DNA of 64,000 nucleotides from Encephalitozoon hellem ATCC 50504 (taxonomy: Eukaryota; Microsporidia; Unikaryonidae). The translations under genes and the position numbers were made by a program. Position 1 is the first letter of the stretch. Each line of letters opens with the position of its first letter. Below the pieces are notes generated by a model. It was not told the DNA's origin, made no database searches, and saw only the letters and a list, made by a program, of their open reading frames with translations. Location of the stretch: the NCBI RefSeq assembly GCF_000277815.2, contig NC_018475.1, positions 124,001 through 188,000 of the forward strand. Reading direction: 5' to 3'. Shown here piece after piece: positions 44,743 to 53,369 of the stretch.

Positions 44743-44946
44743 TTTATCTGCAGCAGGACTTGTTTCATCATCTCAGTTCCATGAACAAATTGAATTTTGC
44801 ATGCTGACACACAAAATTACCTAGTCACTTGTTTTTGATGAATATTGCAATTGCTTGAGTACCTAGGGAATAGCCAAATTCATCATAAATGGCCTATTGC
44901 CGGGCACTCTTTCTTGCATTCACCAAGCATTTACTGACACCCTGTT

Positions 44947-46026
44947 ATGAGTGGGGTCGACAAAAGAAAAAATGGAACGGCAACAGATGTTTTTAAAATA
45001 CATTCTGGAGAGGTTGGTAGAAAGAACGAAAAAGAGATTCCTCACGCAAAGAGACTGAGAATAGATTTTGAAGATATGTACAGAGACGACTTGGCCAGGC
45101 TGGTTGGGAATGTAGATATATTAAAAGACGAAGATTCGGGTAAAAGCTACACTACCCTCAACAGATCCTTTCTTAATTCGTGCATTGCATTAGTAGACTA
45201 TGGAAGAAGTCTGGCACCACTTCTTTCTCAATATAAGAAGTTTGTTGCACTTATTAAGAAATCTGAAGACAGGATTGAGCAGCAGTCTCCTGAAAGCATT
45301 GAGGAGTTTAGCTTTTCGTTAAGTGACTTTGGGCCCTTTTCGGAAGGAGAAAAGCCTGATATGACAGATGATGCGTCAGAAGGCCTGCATAAGTGCTCAC
45401 AGGGAGAAATATACAGGTTTCTGACAAAGCATTTTGGGGTGGAGTGCCCGAATGAGAGAGCGAACGATGAGTTTCTTGACTCCTTGGAGGCGTTCAGGAA
45501 GATGGAGAAGATGGCGGACTTTCCGTTCAGTATGCCGTTGAAGCTTGGGAAGGGGCCTGGAATGTCATTTTCGATGTCGAGAAGAGAGGATGTGGGAAAT
45601 CATAACAGGAAAGTTTTTGAAGCTGTAACAGCATTAAGAAAGGACAGAAATATTTTGGCGTATGTAAAGAATCCCGAGTTCTTTGAAGACAGTTCTGAAG
45701 AAGAACGCCACTCTGGAGATGTTCATGTGATCAGAGAGCTCGTAAAATGTAAATATTATGAAGATGGAAGATACAGCTTCTTTGGAAACCTCGTTCTTAG
45801 AGGATTTTTAAGAAATGGCATAAGATATGTTAATATGAGGATAGGAAAGAGGATTGTTTTTAAAGACCTTGAGAAGAGCCAGGTGGCTCTGGTTTATAAC
45901 AAGGGAGAAGACGTTGTATACATGCTTATGATGGAGACCATGATGATTTATAAAATTGTCTGCAGGCACTTCACGATTGCAATGAATATCTATAATCATC
46001 TTACAGGGATTGTGCCTAGCAATTAA
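44947..46026 (+). CDS. Hypothetical protein, lineage-specific
   Basis: I do not recognise this 359-residue protein. It has a basic, probably nuclear-type N-terminus (KRKNG, HAKRLRID), a helical middle, Ser/Glu/Asp-rich stretches (SPESIEEFSF; DSSEEERHSGD), and an alpha/beta C-terminal third with alternating hydrophobic strands (GNLVLRGFLRNGIRYVNMRIG; DVVYMLMMETMMIYKIV). There is no signal peptide. The 233 bp spacer before it, shared with the divergent lectin gene, holds no other gene. Confidence 0.5.
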   Translation: MSGVDKRKNGTATDVFKIHSGEVGRKNEKEIPHAKRLRIDFEDMYRDDLARLVGNVDILKDEDSGKSYTTLNRSFLNSCIALVDYGRSLAPLLSQYKKFVALIKKSEDRIEQQSPESIEEFSFSLSDFGPFSEGEKPDMTDDASEGLHKCSQGEIYRFLTKHFGVECPNERANDEFLDSLEAFRKMEKMADFPFSMPLKLGKGPGMSFSMSRREDVGNHNRKVFEAVTALRKDRNILAYVKNPEFFEDSSEEERHSGDVHVIRELVKCKYYEDGRYSFFGNLVLRGFLRNGIRYVNMRIGKRIVFKDLEKSQVALVYNKGEDVVYMLMMETMMIYKIVCRHFTIAMNIYNHLTGIVPSN

Positions 46027-46088
46027 ACCATTTAGGATCAGATTTATTACTTCCCAAAGACAAATCTTCCGGAACTGATCCCATTCAA

Positions 46089-46556
46089 ATGGAGACAGTT
46101 ATCTTGAAGTCGTTTGTGTCCTTGCTTTCGAACATAATATTTGCTGCCGAGATAGGGTTAGTTGTATTGGGGATAGTCCATCCTTGCTTGCACGGATTAG
46201 TCGCTTTAGTATTCCTGGTTTTTATACAGAGGGGAATGTTCCACAGGGTTATTGGTGTCTTCCTGATTATTATATACCTAAAGCTGTTTCTTGGGTCATC
46301 ATTTGAGCTTTCGACCCCTTCCAAAATATGCAGCCCCGATCTTTCTGGCGAAATTGACTGCCAAGAGAGAGATGAATCCAGTTCGTCTAGTGATCATCTC
46401 ATCAATGACGATGGGAGGACATCTTCCAGCAAAACAAGAATGTGCAGGGACACAGAGACATGTAATGGCCATTTTACAGAAGAGCCTACACGTCTTTTGG
46501 ATAGAAACAGCACGCGTTGCCGCTTCTGCTCAGGAGTTTTCTCCCTGGGAGAATAA
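46089..46556 (+). CDS. Small membrane protein with Ser-rich, Cys-containing tail
   Basis: The 155-residue protein has two or three hydrophobic segments in the first 70 residues (about 5-25, 28-47 and 53-68), then a hydrophilic Ser/Asp-rich tail with a cluster of cysteines, ending RCRFCSGVFSLGE. No family is recognised. The final C-x2-C might bind metal. It lies 62 bp downstream of the 359-residue gene on the same strand. Confidence 0.5.
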   Translation: METVILKSFVSLLSNIIFAAEIGLVVLGIVHPCLHGLVALVFLVFIQRGMFHRVIGVFLIIIYLKLFLGSSFELSTPSKICSPDLSGEIDCQERDESSSSSDHLINDDGRTSSSKTRMCRDTETCNGHFTEEPTRLLDRNSTRCRFCSGVFSLGE

Positions 46557-46708
46557 AGTGGGTTTTTAGTGGAAAGAACGTGATTTGATTGATGGATTCT
46601 ACACACAAACCATATCCACTTGGCCTAGAAGGATATGGCTATCCTTCGAAATGTCAATCAAGAACGACATAAAAGGAGAAAAGGAGACTTGCTCCCAATA
46701 TAAAACGT

Positions 46709-48175
46709 ATGGTATCTTACAGAGGACTGATGAGGGACAAGCATTCTTACAACGAGGGGGTAGAGAGTCTATCCACCGAGATGCTCTTGTCAATCCTGGA
46801 GCACTATGATACAAACCTTATTGAGGAGCATATTATTGATGAATACGATAGGAGGGAAGACGACTCTGGAAGAGAAGTTGAAGGGATGAATCCCAGGCAG
46901 TCCTGGTGTGAGGAGAGCCTTGAAGCAAATAATTCCCCGCATGAGAAGATTGATGAATCTGAGTCCTTGGAGACACAGATATGCAACTTCATAAATAACT
47001 ATGGAATAACCGAGGAGAGTCCATGTCTGCAGGAAAAAAGCAAGTTTGACTCTTCACTGCTGCACAAGGATGGAAATGCCTTTGAGGAGCCATCTGCTAA
47101 AATTGATGGAAATAGCACCATTGATCTTTCTGGAGTCCAAAATCTCACAGATCCAGTGTCTCTTGAGAAGGCCTTAGAGTTTGAAAAGTGCTCAATTAAA
47201 AAAGAGGAGTTAGCAAGGACTGCAGAATCACAAAGGAAGGTTCTTGAAGCATTCCATTCCATTCCTCTGGTGACCATAAAGGAAAGTCTATTCGACAACA
47301 CTAAGATAAATAAAGTATATGTTGAATCTAGAATCCGCATAAGAAAGCAGAATGGAAGAAAGGTCAAGGAAAAAAAAGGCTTTGTGAGGGACGAAAAAGA
47401 TAGGGAAGGGGGAAGAGAAACAAAGACCATGATATTTAATGACTACACTTCTGGATGGGAGTCGTCGAGTGAGACAAACTCTGACATAGCAGCAAGAGAA
47501 AAGGCATTTAAGATCATAAGAGAAGCGGAAAGAAAAGCAGCAAGAAGAGACCTACTGTGTAACGGAGACATGCAGCTGCGTAAGTTTGTTGTGGACCAAG
47601 AAGAAAAGTACCTGAGAATAGAAGAGGTCATAAAATTGAATGATCTGAAATACAGGAACTTGCTGGGGAAGATCTACAAGAAAGGAAGGAATGGAAAGTA
47701 TCAGTGCAATTGGTTCACTTTGAAGAAGAACTTCTTCACATGCTACAATGGGAAGGGAACTAGAACAACCTCGGATACCTTTCCATCTGAGAAGGATGGG
47801 GATCTCAAGGATCCTGGAGACGAAACACTCTTCTTCAAGAAGAAGTATAGCATAGACCTCCTCAATACAGGAATCTACCTTGTCAAAAGGCCGACCTACA
47901 TAGGATGCATAAAGTGGGGGTCCCGGTCAGATGAGGATCTGATTGATATCACTGAGGACACGAAGATAATAAGAATCACACCTACAAAAAGCTATTTCTT
48001 AGTCTCTCTCAAGAAAAACCTTGTGAAGACGGAGATAAAGGTGAATACACTAGACTTTGCACTGAAGGTCAACGGAGAGACCTATTTCTATAGATCAAAG
48101 GATGTGGACAGCTTCCTTGGGTGGCTTGTTGCATTTGCGTTCAGACAAGGAAGGATAAAATGTAATATCGGTTAA
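46709..48175 (+). CDS. Protein with a C-terminal PH-like domain
   Basis: The product has 488 residues. The first half is acidic and disordered, then a basic coiled region (about 215-300: REKAFKIIREAERKAARRD), and from about 315 a split PH-like fold opening with GKIYKKGRNGKYQCNWFTLKKNFFTCYNG in outline and closing with VDSFLGWLVAFAFRQGR, the usual final helix. Phosphoinositide or protein binding at a membrane is likely. A second PH-like half may lie around 375-440. No ortholog is recognised. Confidence 0.55.
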   Translation: MVSYRGLMRDKHSYNEGVESLSTEMLLSILEHYDTNLIEEHIIDEYDRREDDSGREVEGMNPRQSWCEESLEANNSPHEKIDESESLETQICNFINNYGITEESPCLQEKSKFDSSLLHKDGNAFEEPSAKIDGNSTIDLSGVQNLTDPVSLEKALEFEKCSIKKEELARTAESQRKVLEAFHSIPLVTIKESLFDNTKINKVYVESRIRIRKQNGRKVKEKKGFVRDEKDREGGRETKTMIFNDYTSGWESSSETNSDIAAREKAFKIIREAERKAARRDLLCNGDMQLRKFVVDQEEKYLRIEEVIKLNDLKYRNLLGKIYKKGRNGKYQCNWFTLKKNFFTCYNGKGTRTTSDTFPSEKDGDLKDPGDETLFFKKKYSIDLLNTGIYLVKRPTYIGCIKWGSRSDEDLIDITEDTKIIRITPTKSYFLVSLKKNLVKTEIKVNTLDFALKVNGETYFYRSKDVDSFLGWLVAFAFRQGRIKCNIG

Positions 48176-48279
48176 AATAATGCTTGATTTGATGGTTGTA
48201 GCCTTGGAGAGCTCAAGGGTTCCTCATTGGGAATTGTTAGAAATAAACTTTAAGTGATGAAATTATTGTAGGCAAGCCC

Positions 48280-49296
48280 ATGATAAAAGGCTTTGACATA
48301 GTGGAGTGCCCGTTCGAGGGTGATGAGTGTGTGCTGCCTCTTATCAAGACGGATTCTGGGTACGAGATGAGGATTTGCAACAGGCCTGATGCCAAGAAAG
48401 TGGTTGCAACAAAGAACAAGGGATGCAAGGGATACTTCCATCTAGAAATAATAGGTGATGAATGCAAGCTGGTTGGATACACTGAGAACATGTACTCCTT
48501 CGTGACGCCTGCAGACTTTTATCTTCCTGTTGCAAAGGAGGCAAGGGAGTTTTACACTGAAATTTACTCTAAAATGGTTTACGGTGACATGAATGAGTGT
48601 ATGGATGTTGCTGAGATGTTTGATAAGACATACAAGGATGAAGAGATGCCTATGTATCCGGTCCCGATAATATCTACTGTTGAAAGCTTTGAGAACTATA
48701 ATTTCAAGGACTTTAAGGGAGGAAAGGACAGAACAGGAGACACCATCCATGTGGGGTACGAAGATGAGGCACCCGAAAACCCCATTCCAGGCCTGTTTGA
48801 GAGGCTCTCGAGGCTACATGGAGAGGATGTAATGAAGCTACAGGAGCACCTGTTCAACCGTTTGTTTGACACACATCCAATTCTGAGGATATCCAATATC
48901 ATAAGAATGTTCAAGTCGGACGAAAGAGCCACGGAGATGGGATTCAGCGACTGGAAGATAAAGAAGCTCTTGCCCCTGCATGCATACTTTGTTGACTCCG
49001 GGCCTTGGAGGGGATGCTGGATAAAGTTTGGGCTTGATCCCAAGAAAGACCAGAGCAATTTCAAATACCAAATATATGACAGCCGTAAGTCAGGCAAGAC
49101 ATTTCAGGTGTTTGAGGCTGAAAATGTTGTCCACGAAGTAGAAAGAAATAGGTCTTGGTATCTATCTGACGAGCCTAGCTTCAAGATGGGTTTTCATACG
49201 AAGGCTCTTCTAAACTTGCTCAGATTTCGGTATGAGCTTGATTTCCATTCCAACGAAGAGGATGAGGATGAGCTAGAGTTTGAGGTGTTTGATTAA
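48280..49296 (+). CDS. TFC1: TFIIIC subunit tau95 (TFC1/GTF3C5)
   Basis: The protein has 338 residues. An N-terminal beta-rich dimerisation-type region precedes HPILRISNIIRMF (199-211) and the family signature KKLLPLHAYFVDSGPWRGCWIKFGLDPKKD (228-257). The C-terminus is acidic (EEDEDELEFEVFD), as in yeast Tfc1. It belongs to the tau-A lobe that contacts the A box of tRNA genes. Yeast Tfc1 has 649 residues. ATG 48280 follows gccc. A tau138-like subunit and a tRNA gene lie 8-9 kb away. Confidence 0.8.
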   Translation: MIKGFDIVECPFEGDECVLPLIKTDSGYEMRICNRPDAKKVVATKNKGCKGYFHLEIIGDECKLVGYTENMYSFVTPADFYLPVAKEAREFYTEIYSKMVYGDMNECMDVAEMFDKTYKDEEMPMYPVPIISTVESFENYNFKDFKGGKDRTGDTIHVGYEDEAPENPIPGLFERLSRLHGEDVMKLQEHLFNRLFDTHPILRISNIIRMFKSDERATEMGFSDWKIKKLLPLHAYFVDSGPWRGCWIKFGLDPKKDQSNFKYQIYDSRKSGKTFQVFEAENVVHEVERNRSWYLSDEPSFKMGFHTKALLNLLRFRYELDFHSNEEDEDELEFEVFD

Positions 49297-49346
49297 ACTG
49301 CAGGCAGCGGCTGTCTCCCAAGAATCCGATGGCTAGACAAATGAAG

Positions 49347-49365
49347 AAAAAATTTATCCCTCAAA
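49347..49365 (+). promoter_or_regulatory. AAATTT plus CCC start context of RPL6
   Basis: The run aaaaaatttatccctcaaa directly precedes the RPL6 ATG at 49366 and closely matches the RPL10 context at 31158-31175. It helps identify 49366 as the true start codon. Confidence 0.5.
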
Positions 49366-49905
49366 ATGGTAAGTGGGACCTTGAAGTAATTTTAGATTAA
49401 AGAAGTTAGAGTTATACCGGATGATTCAGGACTGTACATGCCGGATGATATCCCAAAATTTGTCGAGAAATACAAAGCAAGGACTGCACGCAAGCCAAGG
49501 GCAAGAAGAACGGATCTTGTCAAAGGAATGGTTGTCGTTGTTTTGGAAGGAGTTTTTGCATCGAAGAGGGTAGTGTACTTGAAGGGATTGGAAGGCAATC
49601 TTGCACTGTGCACAGGCCCAAAGTCGATTAACGGAGTGCCATTTTTCAAGATTGACGAGAGATACTTATTGGCAACGTCTACAGTCCTGAATGTCGATGT
49701 GGATGTAGATATTGACGAAAAGAACATCTTTTTGACTGAAAGAGATGTCTACGCCACGCCCATGGATGTTGAGATGACCGATGTTGAGGAGAAGATTAGC
49801 GAGGAGATTGCAAAAGCTGTTAAGGAGGTCAAATACATGAAGTCTTATCTTTCAGAGCCATTTGAGATTGACACTACAAGAAACTTCTACTCTTTGAAGT
49901 ATTAA
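49366..49905 (+). CDS. RPL6: 60S ribosomal protein L6 (eL6), one intron
   Basis: Exon 1 is the ATG alone (49366-49368); exon 2 is 49396-49905. The joined product has 170 residues. Family sequence includes the KGMVVVVLEGVFASKRVVYLKGLEGNLALCTGPKSINGVPFFKIDERYLLATST block in outline and the C-terminal YLSEPFEIDTTRNFYSLKY, matching yeast L6 (176 residues). An ATG at 49438 would give a 155-residue product lacking 15 conserved-length residues, so the spliced form is preferred. Position: large subunit surface near expansion segments. Confidence 0.9.
49369..49395 (+). other. Spliceosomal intron of RPL6, 27 nt
   Basis: The intron runs from GTAAGT to TAATTTTAG. The 5' site is perfect, and the branch-like TAAT lies almost on the 3' AG, as in other microsporidian introns. 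Splicing after the ATG keeps the frame open with exon 2, giving 14 codons before the in-frame ATG at 49438. Confidence 0.8.
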
Positions 49906-49984
49906 AAAGTATCCATCAGTTTTATTTTTATAGTCTTTTTCACATAAAGTGCTAATAGCCACGGCACCCATTCTGCTTGAATCC

Positions 49985-50914
49985 TTAGTCTCTTTTCGCC
50001 TCTTTTCTTTCTTTCATATAGAGCTCATGAGACTCCTCAAAGTTTAACGGGATATAGGTGTCTTTGTAGGCTGAGATTATCGAAAAGTACCTGGAGTTCA
50101 CCACAGATAGCCTTTTCCTACTGGTCAGACAGAGAAACCCAGAAAGAACCTTCAGCTCCTCCTCATCAAATAGGCTTCTGTACTTTTCGGTGACTATTTC
50201 CTGGGCATCCTTGGACTTTGAATAGATTCCAACGTCAAGAAGATCTGACCACTTGTATTTGTCTTGGGGGACACCCAGCTCCTCAAATATAAGCTTTATC
50301 TGTGACACTTCGTCATTTCCTCTATATGGCGGCCTTCCAAGCCTCATCTCCAGCATTATGCATCCAACAGACCACGCATCCACTTTAAAGCTGTAGGATG
50401 TTTCTCCAAGTAGCAGTTCGGGGGCCCTGTACCAAAGTGTGCAAACCCTGTTCGTCATCATTCCCGAAATCTCCCGGGTTAGCCCAAAGTCAGTGAGCTT
50501 CAGCATACCATTATGGTCTATAAGGATGTTACTGGGCTTTATGTCTCGATGCACCAACCCCAGCTCATGCATGGAACTAACTGCTTCTACAAGTTGTGAT
50601 ATAATGGATCTTGTATGTTCTGTACTGAGCTTGGCGCCAGATGCAAGAAGCCCTGTCAAGTCATATGGCATATATTCAAGAACAACAAATATAAAGTCCC
50701 CGTCAAACACAATCTCTTCGAGCTTTATTATGTGCTTGTTAATCACACTCTTACACAGTTTTATCTCCCTTATGGCTGTAAACGGGAAGCCTGTCTCTCT
50801 GTCCACAGGCATCTTTTTTATTGCAAATACTGTCCCGTCAGATATTCTTTTGGACTTGTAAACCTGTCCAAACGCTCCCTCTCCTACTTGCTTAATATTT
50901 TCATACTTTTCCAT
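49985..50914 (-). CDS. Cyclin-dependent kinase, CTK1/CDK9/CDK12 type
   Basis: The 309-residue protein is a minimal CDK. It has GEGAFGQVY, AIKKM, the PSTAIRE-equivalent FPFTAIRE (43-50), HRDIKPSN, DFG (142-144) and the T-loop TNRVCTLWYRAPELLLG with Thr154. The T-loop TNRV and the (P)xTAIREIKLC helix match transcriptional CDKs of the P-TEFb/CTDK-I group, which phosphorylate the Pol II CTD. A cell-cycle CDK would have PSTAIRE. The frame opens at a TTG (50923); the ATG is 50914. Confidence 0.82.
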   Translation of the reverse strand: MEKYENIKQVGEGAFGQVYKSKRISDGTVFAIKKMPVDRETGFPFTAIREIKLCKSVINKHIIKLEEIVFDGDFIFVVLEYMPYDLTGLLASGAKLSTEHTRSIISQLVEAVSSMHELGLVHRDIKPSNILIDHNGMLKLTDFGLTREISGMMTNRVCTLWYRAPELLLGETSYSFKVDAWSVGCIMLEMRLGRPPYRGNDEVSQIKLIFEELGVPQDKYKWSDLLDVGIYSKSKDAQEIVTEKYRSLFDEEELKVLSGFLCLTSRKRLSVVNSRYFSIISAYKDTYIPLNFEESHELYMKERKEAKRD

Positions 50915-51030
50915 CAGGGTCAATCAAAGAAGATACCTCTTTGTTTGAAGCTCCGGATCGAAAAGCCTTCATCGAAAGTTGGAAAGGCTTGAGAAGATAA
51001 GAGGTCATTTGAATTTATTGTTATCAATCC

Positions 51031-51699
51031 TTAAGACGATCCATTGTCTACGCTTTGATCACTATCAAGTTCGGAATCAAGGAGATTACTGCTTTCATTG
51101 ATGCTAGACTTTTTCGCTCCAGAGTTAGCACTACCATTCTTAGAGTCAGATCCAAGAGTCACGGCGTCCTTAGCTTCCTTTTTATTTCCTTTTGGAGATC
51201 CTTTGGTGGAATTTCTTTTTTCAGCACTTTCCTTTTGTTTTTTTTCAGAATTATCAGCATCATCACTGGTGGGACTAGTTGTCGTCGTGGGCTTACCCTT
51301 GCCGTCATTGCTGGGTGCACTGAGATTGGAAGAGTGCTTGGTGAGAGAGGAACTAGACTTTTCCGACTTATCACCATCTTTATCATCTTCGGATTCTTTC
51401 TTTTTATCTTTTTCTTTGCCATCTTTCTTGTTCTCACCATCGCCTTTCTTTTTTCCTTTTCCCTTTCCACCGGATTCGCTACCCTCCTTTTTACCCTCTT
51501 CATCACTATTACCACTACCATTACCATTATCTTTGTCTTTGTCCTTGGCATTACTAGATAAAGAGAGGTTTGATCGCTTCAGGTTTAGATGATGGTGCTT
51601 CTTCAGATTCATTAGGCCTGACTTGTGGTGGCCGGACCCATGAAGCCTTTTAAAGGCCTTTACTATGAGAATCCCAGAAGCAAATAATAGTTTCTTCAT
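51031..51699 (-). CDS. Secreted low-complexity Ser/Lys/Glu-rich protein
   Basis: The product has 222 residues: a signal peptide (about 1-16, MKKLLFASGILIVKAF), a short His/Lys/Leu-rich segment (HHKSGLMNLKKHHHLNL), then a long disordered Ser/Lys/Asp/Glu/Gly-rich region ending in LDSELDSDQSVDNGSS. No domain is visible. An exported spore-wall, polar-tube or surface component is plausible. ATG 51699 is supported by TATAAATA at -28; the frame itself opens at a GTG (51750). Long antisense frames here arise from codon bias. Confidence 0.65.
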   Translation of the reverse strand: MKKLLFASGILIVKAFKRLHGSGHHKSGLMNLKKHHHLNLKRSNLSLSSNAKDKDKDNGNGSGNSDEEGKKEGSESGGKGKGKKKGDGENKKDGKEKDKKKESEDDKDGDKSEKSSSSLTKHSSNLSAPSNDGKGKPTTTTSPTSDDADNSEKKQKESAEKRNSTKGSPKGNKKEAKDAVTLGSDSKNGSANSGAKKSSINESSNLLDSELDSDQSVDNGSS

Positions 51700-51719
51700 G
51701 TTTGTTGTTTGCTTTATAG

Positions 51720-51727
51720 TATTTATA
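51720..51727 (-). promoter_or_regulatory. TATA box of the low-complexity secreted gene
   Basis: On the minus strand TATAAATA lies 28 to 21 nt before ATG 51699, followed by a second TATAAAG at -19 to -13. Confidence 0.55.
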
Positions 51728-51882
51728 CTTGATTGTAAAACATGTTTCACTGGGTCAAGACATGTTTCCGATCATCATAGGATTAGTTTCAGATGTCCAT
51801 CTAGTTTTCAAAAATATGTTATAGTTATTTGCTAAAAGGAACAGCCAACAGTAATAGAAAGTAAACAGCCGCCTATCTTATC

Positions 51883-52689
51883 TCAGCACTCTATCAATGC
51901 TTCAGATATCTTCATCCTCTCAATTATAACAAGGTATTCATCATATGTCATCTCAACGGCTAGATGTCCCATCTCTCCTCCTCCTCCTCTATTGTTCTTG
52001 GAAGTGACATACAGAACACCATCATTCCATTCCATATATACAAGTCCCGACCTCAGCGAAAGAGACAGGTAGAATATATTTTCGATGGTTTTCGAAAACG
52101 ACTGCGGGTTGATGACAAGTCTGAAGTATTCTACTCTATTTCTCTCTGCAACAAGCTCCTTTATCCGCATAAGGACATCCATCTCTTCCGTAGAAGCCCT
52201 TTCTCGGGTAATCGAGGCCGGAATCTTTGTCTCAGGAAGAGACTGCTTCAGTCTTTGTACTGATGGCTTCTTCCTATTTGAAGCCTCGGAGTGATCATTT
52301 AAAGAAAAGCAGCCAGAGAATCTTATTCCAGAATTGCATTTCATGGCATATCTATAGAAGTCATCAAGAAGGCCTTTTCTGAATAGTTCCAAAAATGTGC
52401 TAGGAGTGATGTCGTCTAACTCAATGTCTTTCTCCATCCTCGTGCATGTTATTTTTGTCGACAAAGCAGTCATTTTGGCATCGAGCTTGAGCTCAGAAGA
52501 TGTTTTTATTTTCTTGAACAGTTTGTTTGATGTATTAACCAACTCTTCCAGCCTACGCTTATCCTCAAGAAGGTCTTCTCTTAGATGCCTCATCGTCTGG
52601 AGTAGATCTAGGTAGCCATCATGCACATCACATCCGTCCATCAGAAACTCATCCCTGGCCATAACCCCAGCCCTGCCAACCAATTTCAT
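51883..52689 (-). CDS. NSE4: SMC5/6 complex kleisin Nse4
   Basis: The 268-residue protein has an N-terminal helical region (REDLLEDKRRLEEL) and the C-terminal Nse4 block INPQSFSKTIENIFYLSLSLRSG (193-215), which matches the family winged-helix segment that binds the Smc5 head. Nse4 bridges Smc5 and Smc6 in DNA repair. Yeast Nse4 has 402 residues. ATG 52689 shares its A with the TGA stop of the upstream TBCC gene (TGATG), a one-base overlap on the same strand. Confidence 0.8.
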   Translation of the reverse strand: MKLVGRAGVMARDEFLMDGCDVHDGYLDLLQTMRHLREDLLEDKRRLEELVNTSNKLFKKIKTSSELKLDAKMTALSTKITCTRMEKDIELDDITPSTFLELFRKGLLDDFYRYAMKCNSGIRFSGCFSLNDHSEASNRKKPSVQRLKQSLPETKIPASITRERASTEEMDVLMRIKELVAERNRVEYFRLVINPQSFSKTIENIFYLSLSLRSGLVYMEWNDGVLYVTSKNNRGGGGEMGHLAVEMTYDEYLVIIERMKISEALIEC

Positions 52690-53288
52690 CACTCTTGGTT
52701 TGAAAAGATTGTATAATTTCTGCTTTCAAAGGGGCTTGAAAAGTCATACACATCCTCAAACTTATTGTTCTTCTCGGCTCCATATTTCTTAACTACTATC
52801 CCTTTCGAATTTTGGAGGAACACTCCTGTGGATGTATGAACCTCAAGTTCAACATCTTGGCATCCATTTACTCTGATCTGATGCCCACTGCAAGAAACCT
52901 TACAGTTTTTGATATTGTTTAGGACTACAGACTTGTCACACCTAAAATGTGAAAACACCGTATTGCAGCAATTTTCAATAACAACTTCTATACAATCCTC
53001 AATGGATACCACACCATCATTAACATCCTTGATATATCTCTTACTTTTGATTCCATCTAATCCATTTTCTTGTTTCTTGAACGAGGTGTAGTTTCTGAAT
53101 GGAATGGTAGGCGCCTCCAAAACGTCATGGGCGTTATAGATGTCCTTTAATCTTGCAACTTTCTCCAGTAGACTCTTCCTACTATATAGAGATGGCTCGG
53201 CACGAATACAGTCCTCGATATCTAAAATGATTTTCCGAGCTCCCTCAAAGTCACCCTCCTTCATCTTCCTAACAGCCTCTTGCTCCAT
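52689..53288 (-). CDS. Tubulin-binding cofactor C domain protein
   Basis: The 199-residue product has an N-terminal helical, spectrin-like segment (about 1-55) and a C-terminal TBCC/C-CAP beta-helix (about 90-175): VENCCNTVFSHF-like strands, LNNIKNCKVSCSGHQIRVNGCQDVELEVHTSTGVFLQNSKGIVVKKYG in outline. The Arg in HQIRV corresponds to the catalytic arginine that stimulates GTP hydrolysis on tubulin. Function: alpha/beta-tubulin folding (cofactor C). It is shorter than human TBCC (346). Confidence 0.78.
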   Translation of the reverse strand: MEQEAVRKMKEGDFEGARKIILDIEDCIRAEPSLYSRKSLLEKVARLKDIYNAHDVLEAPTIPFRNYTSFKKQENGLDGIKSKRYIKDVNDGVVSIEDCIEVVIENCCNTVFSHFRCDKSVVLNNIKNCKVSCSGHQIRVNGCQDVELEVHTSTGVFLQNSKGIVVKKYGAEKNNKFEDVYDFSSPFESRNYTIFSNQE

Positions 53289-53369
53289 AGGGTAATATCA
53301 TTAGCTCTAATATAAATCTTGTAGGAGAATCCGATTCTGGAAAAGTTTAATTCCTATGCAGTCTCTCCT

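Noticed and set aside
46585..46809. 74-codon frame before the PH-like gene
   Set aside because: No ATG at its start, and it overlaps the real gene in another frame.
51055..51592. Two overlapping plus-strand frames rich in Phe, Ser and Leu, resembling membrane segments
   Set aside because: They are antisense to the Lys/Asp/Ser-rich secreted protein; the apparent hydrophobicity mirrors AAG and GAA repeats.
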